Source: Prochlorococcus sp. AG-455-E15 (GTDB taxonomy: Bacteria > Cyanobacteriota > Cyanobacteriia > PCC-6307 > Cyanobiaceae). Taken from it: DNA of 10,059 bases. This document shows positions 6,203 to 10,059 of this stretch, piece by piece (within the stretch, counting starts at the first letter, position 1; each line of letters opens with the position of its first letter). The stretch is taken from the NCBI GenBank assembly GCA_003212115.1, contig QCQS01000033.1, positions 1 through 10,059 of the forward strand. Direction: 5' to 3'. The position numbers were made by a program, and so were the translations under genes. The notes beneath the pieces were generated by a model, which saw only the letters and a list, made by a program, of their open reading frames with translations, was not told the origin of the DNA and did no database searches.

Positions 6203-8200
6203 ATGGGGCAAATAGTTGGAATTGATTTGGGTACTACTAACTCTGTCATAGGAGTTATAGAAGCTGGTCGTCCAATCGTTATCGCAAATTCTGAGGGTTC
6301 TAGAACTACACCTTCAATAGTTGGATTTACAAAAGACAAGGAAATAGTAATAGGAGACCAAGCAAGAAGACAACTTGTTCTAAATCCTAAGAATACCTTT
6401 TATAACCTAAAAAGATTTATTGGTAGTGACTGGGATGAACTAGATGATAATAGTATTTCTGTTCCTTATAACGTAAAGGCTAATACTAATGGAAGCGTTA
6501 GGGTTCTTAGTCCAAATACTGAAAGAGAGTATGCACCAGAAGAATTAGTGAGCTCATTGATTAGAAAATTAATTAATGATGCTGAAACATATCTTGGAGA
6601 TACTGTTGATTCTGCAGTTATTACTGTTCCTGCTTACTTTAATGAATCTCAAAGGCAAGCTACAAAGGATTCTGCATTATTAGCTGGTATTAAAGTAGAT
6701 AGAATTCTAAATGAACCTACCGCTGCTGCACTAGCTTATGGCTTTGAAAAAAGTTCTTCAAATAATGTTTTAGTTTTTGATTTAGGAGGAGGAACATTTG
6801 ATGTTTCATTATTGAAAATTTCTAATGGTGTATTTGATGTTAAAGCAACTTGTGGTGATACACAGCTAGGAGGAAACAATTTTGATTCAAAAATAGTTGA
6901 TTGGCTTGCAGAAAAATTTCTAATTAAACATGATGTTGATCTAAGAAGGGATAGACAAGCTTTACAGAGATTAACTGAGGCTGCTGAAAAAGCTAAATGT
7001 GAGTTGTCAGGATTACAAAAAACAAAAATATCTTTACCCTTTATCACAACAAGTAAAGAGGGGCCATTACATATTGAAGAAACCTTAGATAGAAAAATAT
7101 TTGAATCATTATCACAAGACTTACTCGATAGATTATTAGAGCCTGTGCAAATAGCATTAAATGATTCTGGATGGAACGCAGAAGATATTGATGAGGTAGT
7201 TCTTGTAGGTGGCAGTACTAGAATTCCCATGGTTCAGCAATTAGTGAAGACTCTTGTTCCAAATGAACCTTGTCAATCTGTTAATCCTGATGAAGTCGTA
7301 GCAGTAGGAGCTGCAATACAATCTGGAATTATTAGTGGTGATTTACAAGATTTACTCCTAAATGACGTTACTCCTTTATCTTTAGGTCTAGAAACTATTG
7401 GTGGTCTTATGAAGGTACTCATTCCTCGTAATACGCCAATACCAGTTAGACAGTCAGATGTATTTAGTACTTCCGAAGCTAATCAATCATCAGTTGTTGT
7501 TCAAGTACGGCAGGGAGAAAGACCTTTAGCCTCTGAAAATAAATCACTTGGTAAATTTAGACTTTCAGGAATACCTCCAGCTCCAAGAGGGATTCCTCAA
7601 GTCCAGGTCGCATTTGATATTGATGCTAATGGTCTTCTTGAAGTAAGTGCAACTGATAGAACAACTGGAAGAAAGCAAACAGTTACAATTTCTGGAGGTT
7701 CTAATTTAAATGAACAAGAAATAAATTCGATAATTGAAGAAGCAAAAGCAAAAGCTAATGAAGATAGGAAGAGAAGATCTGTAATTGATAGAAAAAATAG
7801 CGCTTTAACTCTTATTGCGCAAGCTGAGAGAAGACTTAGGGATGCTTCATTAGAATTTGGTCCTTATGGTGCCGAAAGACAACAGCGGGCTGTTGAATTA
7901 GCCATTCAAGATGTAGAAGAGTATATAGATGATGATGATCCTCAAGAATTAGAAATTTCAGTAAGTGCTCTACAAGAAGCATTATTCGGCTTAAACAGAA
8001 AATTTTCGGCAGTAAAGAAAACTGATAATAATCCCTTACAGGGCATTAAAAATACATTTGGGTCAATAAAGGATGAACTCTTTTCAGATGATTTTTGGGA
8101 TGATGATCCTTGGGATAATCAAATGAATAGAAATTATAGAAATTCGAGGTATGGTAATTCTAGGGACGATGATCCATGGGACAATGACTACTTCCTCTAA
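6203..8200 (+). CDS. dnaK: Chaperone DnaK (Hsp70), cyanobacterial DnaK1/DnaK3-like with acidic Trp tail
   Basis: An ATP-driven Hsp70 chaperone of 665 residues. The nucleotide-binding domain is complete: IDLGTTNS (7-14), K70, NEPTAAALAYG (170-180, with E171), VFDLGGGTFD (191-200) and LVGGSTRIP (334-342). The interdomain linker is LLLNDVTP (384-391), followed by the substrate-binding beta domain and a helical lid to about 605. The tail is not the usual DnaK end. It is Asp- and Trp-rich, carries the seven-residue motif DDDPWDN twice (633-639 and 655-661), and ends in YFL. This and the adjacent dnaJ argue for a divergent cyanobacterial paralogue (DnaK1 or DnaK3 type) rather than the main stress DnaK2. 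In Synechocystis, as I recall, dnaK3 is the copy next to dnaJ. The ATG at 6203 places the IDLGTTNS motif at the normal distance. Confidence 0.96.
   Translation: MGQIVGIDLGTTNSVIGVIEAGRPIVIANSEGSRTTPSIVGFTKDKEIVIGDQARRQLVLNPKNTFYNLKRFIGSDWDELDDNSISVPYNVKANTNGSVRVLSPNTEREYAPEELVSSLIRKLINDAETYLGDTVDSAVITVPAYFNESQRQATKDSALLAGIKVDRILNEPTAAALAYGFEKSSSNNVLVFDLGGGTFDVSLLKISNGVFDVKATCGDTQLGGNNFDSKIVDWLAEKFLIKHDVDLRRDRQALQRLTEAAEKAKCELSGLQKTKISLPFITTSKEGPLHIEETLDRKIFESLSQDLLDRLLEPVQIALNDSGWNAEDIDEVVLVGGSTRIPMVQQLVKTLVPNEPCQSVNPDEVVAVGAAIQSGIISGDLQDLLLNDVTPLSLGLETIGGLMKVLIPRNTPIPVRQSDVFSTSEANQSSVVVQVRQGERPLASENKSLGKFRLSGIPPAPRGIPQVQVAFDIDANGLLEVSATDRTTGRKQTVTISGGSNLNEQEINSIIEEAKAKANEDRKRRSVIDRKNSALTLIAQAERRLRDASLEFGPYGAERQQRAVELAIQDVEEYIDDDDPQELEISVSALQEALFGLNRKFSAVKKTDNNPLQGIKNTFGSIKDELFSDDFWDDDPWDNQMNRNYRNSRYGNSRDDDPWDNDYFL
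8097..8187 (+). repeat. Duplicated DDDPWDN-coding segment in the dnaK tail
   Basis: Two copies of a segment encoding Asp-Asp-Asp-Pro-Trp-Asp-Asn lie about 66 bases apart (about 8099-8119 and 8165-8185), separated by an Asn/Arg/Tyr-rich linker. The codons differ between copies (for example GAT versus GAC, CCT versus CCA). This suggests that the peptide motif has been kept by selection rather than copied recently. Confidence 0.7.
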
Positions 8201-9110
8201 AAAAGACTATTTGTCGATTTTGGGTTTATCACCTGATTTCGATGATAATGAACTAAAAAAGGCCTTTCGAAGAGAAGCAAGAAAATGGCATCCAGATTTA
8301 AATAAAAATGACCTTAATGCAGAAGAAAGATTTAAATTAATTAACGAAGCATACGAATATCTACGTGATCCTAATATAAGGAAAAATAGTTCGGATGAAA
8401 ATATCAATGATGATAACGAAAATAATAATTTCAAGACAGGGTTTCCTGATTTTCAAGACTATCTTGATTCATTATTTGGATATGAATACTCAACCAAGAA
8501 TTACGAGGAATATGATGATGAACTGTATGAGGATGAATCGATAAATACAAATAATGATGAATTTTACAATTATCAATACCCTACAACCTCTCCAGAGGAG
8601 CCTCCTCCAGTTAAACTTCACCAAGATATTGAAACAGTTATTGAATTAACTCCTGATGAGGCTCTTAATGGAGCATCAATTCTAATAGAGCTCGAAGATG
8701 AAACTATAGTAGAAGTTGATACACCTCCTTTCGCTGGGGATGGTTGGCGATTGAGACTTGAAAATATAGCAAGGGGAGGAAAAGATCATTATCTTCAGTT
8801 AAAAGTTCAAACAGAAAGCGGTCTAAGGATTGACGGTTTAAGAGTTCTATATAAATTAGAGCTATTTCCTCATGATGCCCTTCTTGGTTGCGCAGTAGAG
8901 GTCCCAACCCTTGATGGGAATGTCACACTCCAAGTTCCACCAAAATCATCTACTGGAAGAATGTTACGTCTTAAAGGAAGAGGTCTATCTTTCGAAGACA
9001 ATGTTGGTGATCAATATGTTGAAATTTTGGTAGTAATACCTGCTGATATTAATGATGAAGAAATTGCTTTATATACAAGATTACAAGAATTATCGCTTTC
9101 TGATTCTTAA
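8184..9110 (+). CDS. dnaJ: DnaJ-type co-chaperone without zinc fingers (class B Hsp40)
   Basis: A J-domain protein expected to deliver clients to, and stimulate ATP hydrolysis by, the DnaK encoded just upstream. From the ATG at 8184 it has 308 residues. The J domain covers about 7-63, with the HPD tripeptide at 36-38. An acidic, Asn/Tyr-rich linker with a PDFQDYLDSLFG segment follows (70-145), then the two C-terminal client-binding domains (about 148-290) with APFAGDG-like and GRMLRLKGRG segments. No CxxCxGxG zinc repeats are present, so it is class B (CbpA/DnaJ II) rather than canonical DnaJ. In-frame ATGs also lie at 8151 and 8169. The 8184 start is chosen because the J domain begins shortly after, and it overlaps the dnaK end by 17 nt in another frame, implying translational coupling. 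Confidence 0.93.
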   Translation: MTTSSKKDYLSILGLSPDFDDNELKKAFRREARKWHPDLNKNDLNAEERFKLINEAYEYLRDPNIRKNSSDENINDDNENNNFKTGFPDFQDYLDSLFGYEYSTKNYEEYDDELYEDESINTNNDEFYNYQYPTTSPEEPPPVKLHQDIETVIELTPDEALNGASILIELEDETIVEVDTPPFAGDGWRLRLENIARGGKDHYLQLKVQTESGLRIDGLRVLYKLELFPHDALLGCAVEVPTLDGNVTLQVPPKSSTGRMLRLKGRGLSFEDNVGDQYVEILVVIPADINDEEIALYTRLQELSLSDS

Positions 9111-9144
9111 TCAAATACTATATAATTAATAAAAATCAATACAT

Positions 9145-9522
9145 ATGAACATATTTGTTCTTTTATATAATTCAGGAACAGATAAAGAAGGAATCCATTC
9201 AATCGAACTTAAAGGAAGGACAATTGTTCTTATGTTTGAAGATAAGGATGATGCAATAAGATATTGTGGTCTACTTGAAGCTCAAGACTTTCCATTGCCA
9301 ACAGTTGAAATGATCAACATAGAGGAAATAAAAGATTTCTGCATTAAATTAGATTATGAATGCAAATTAGTAGAAAAAAATTTTGTGCCTAAAACTGCAG
9401 AAGATAGGTTATTTATTTCACCACCCCAGAAAAACCTAGAAGTTGAAAATTGGGAGGAAGACAAAAATAAAGATAAAATTGATATAAATACCATTAAGGA
9501 AAACCTTGAAAAGTTGCTTTAG
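9145..9522 (+). CDS. DUF3110 domain protein
   Basis: A 125-residue soluble protein. Residues 1-75 match what I know of the cyanobacterial DUF3110 family: the start NIFVLLYNSGTDKEGIHS, then VLMFEDKDDAIRYCGLLEAQ and DFPLPTVE. No catalytic signature is visible and I know of no assigned biochemical activity. The small alpha/beta pattern could be a ligand- or protein-binding domain, but that is a guess. The C-terminal part from about residue 95 is charged and low in complexity. The gene lies 34 nt after dnaJ and 35 nt before the cyclophilin gene, so it probably belongs to the dnaK transcript, and a link to protein folding is a reasonable inference. ATG at 9145; no strong Shine-Dalgarno is seen. 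Confidence 0.88.
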   Translation: MNIFVLLYNSGTDKEGIHSIELKGRTIVLMFEDKDDAIRYCGLLEAQDFPLPTVEMINIEEIKDFCIKLDYECKLVEKNFVPKTAEDRLFISPPQKNLEVENWEEDKNKDKIDINTIKENLEKLL

Positions 9523-9557
9523 CTATTAAAATATTTATTATCTTAAAAAAATAAAAC

Positions 9558-9995
9558 ATGACATCTGCATTATTTGAAACAGAAGTAGGAAACATTAATA
9601 TTGAATTTTTCTCTGAAGACGCACCCAATACAGTTAAAAATTTCACCAGCTTGATTAGTGATGGTTTTTATGATGGCTTAGCCTTTCACAGAGTTATTCC
9701 TGGATTTATGGCTCAGGGTGGATGTCCAAATACTCGTGATGGAGCATCTGGTATGCCTGGAACTGGAGGCCCTGGATACAATATTAAATGCGAAATTAAT
9801 TCCAATAAACATCTAAAAGGCTCAATTTCCATGGCCCATGCAGGCAAGGATACAGGTGGTAGCCAATTTTTTATAGTTTATGAACCACAGCCTCATCTAG
9901 ATGGAGTTCACACTGTTTTTGGTAAGACAGATGATATGGATGTAGTGCTAAAGCTTACTAATGGTTCAAAAATTCTAAAAGCTACTTTAAAATAG
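9558..9995 (+). CDS. Cyclophilin-type peptidyl-prolyl cis-trans isomerase
   Basis: A compact 145-residue cyclophilin that speeds proline isomerisation during folding. Active-site residues are intact: FHRVIPGFMAQGG (43-55), with R45, F50, M51 and Q53 matching human CypA R55, F60, M61 and Q63. GSQFFI (101-106) and LDGVHTVFGK (114-123, with H118) follow. The tryptophan that binds cyclosporin in CypA (W121) is His113 here, as is usual in bacterial cyclophilins with low drug sensitivity. There is no signal peptide, so a cytosolic enzyme is expected. The ATG at 9558 fits the family N-terminus. It is the last gene of the dnaK-dnaJ-DUF3110 run and converges with the gene at the right edge, the two stop codons being 4 nt apart. 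Confidence 0.96.
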   Translation: MTSALFETEVGNINIEFFSEDAPNTVKNFTSLISDGFYDGLAFHRVIPGFMAQGGCPNTRDGASGMPGTGGPGYNIKCEINSNKHLKGSISMAHAGKDTGGSQFFIVYEPQPHLDGVHTVFGKTDDMDVVLKLTNGSKILKATLK

Positions 9996-9999
9996 TAAA

Positions 10000-10059
10000 T
10001 TAGCCTTCAAAAACAATACTAAATGTTTCTTTATCTAGATTAAATTTTCTAGTAGATGA
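10000..10059 (-). CDS. C-terminal end of an unidentified convergent gene
   Basis: Reading leftwards from the window edge, 19 sense codons are followed by TAA at 10002-10000. The peptide ends in TFSIVFEG. The fragment is too short to identify a family. It is called coding because genes in this genome are tightly packed and the frame ends 4 nt from the convergent cyclophilin stop. No product is assigned. Confidence 0.45.
   Translation of the reverse strand, partial: SSTRKFNLDKETFSIVFEG

Noticed and set aside
6736..7230. A 164-codon open frame antisense to dnaK
   Set aside because: It lies wholly within conserved dnaK coding sequence, encodes a Ser/Cys-rich peptide with no recognisable domain, and is best explained as a by-product of dnaK codon use.
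1..10059. CRISPR array, insertion sequence, prophage or defence system
   Set aside because: No regularly spaced repeats, terminal inverted repeats, transposase, integrase or nuclease-like genes were seen; almost all of the sequence is accounted for by core genes.

Overview
The window looks like a piece of chromosome from a high-light-adapted Prochlorococcus or a very close relative. By eye the base composition is about 30% G+C. Genes are packed with short spacers or overlaps. Several families are typical of cyanobacteria: DUF2499, DUF3593, DUF3110, a ferredoxin with a conserved C-terminal extension, and a DnaK with an acidic, tryptophan-containing tail. This reads as ordinary core genome. I saw no mobile element, CRISPR array, phage gene, toxin-antitoxin pair or other obvious accessory system.

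The left part (1-5854) is transcribed leftwards. In transcription order it holds a plant-type ferredoxin with a C-terminal extension, an inositol-monophosphatase-family enzyme, HisZ (the regulatory subunit of ATP phosphoribosyltransferase), HtpG (bacterial Hsp90), ribosomal protein L28, an exported PrxQ/BCP-type peroxiredoxin, and two small membrane proteins (DUF2499 and DUF3593). The last of these runs off the left edge. Three spacers are only 4-6 nt and the final pair overlaps by 8 nt. The only sizeable gap, 116 nt before htpG, contains a possible terminator for the upstream block and a possible htpG promoter.

A serine tRNA (anticodon GGA) on the plus strand opens the right part. Its 5' end is 49 bp from the divergent ferredoxin start codon. 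After a 212-nt AT-rich spacer comes a rightward run: dnaK, a zinc-finger-less dnaJ that overlaps dnaK, a DUF3110 gene and a cyclophilin-type peptidyl-prolyl isomerase. The 3' end of a convergent gene closes the window.

The unifying theme is protein folding and redox care. Hsp90, an Hsp70/Hsp40 pair, a prolyl isomerase, a thiol peroxidase and a ferredoxin sit within 10 kb, mixed with ribosomal, histidine-pathway and tRNA genes. The points most worth checking are the FdC2-like ferredoxin, the peroxiredoxin that lacks the usual resolving cysteine, the duplicated acidic Trp motif in the DnaK tail, the hisZ-phosphatase pairing (a possible lead on histidinol phosphatase), and the uncharacterised DUF2499/DUF3593 and DUF3110 genes. 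No wholly new system was recognised.
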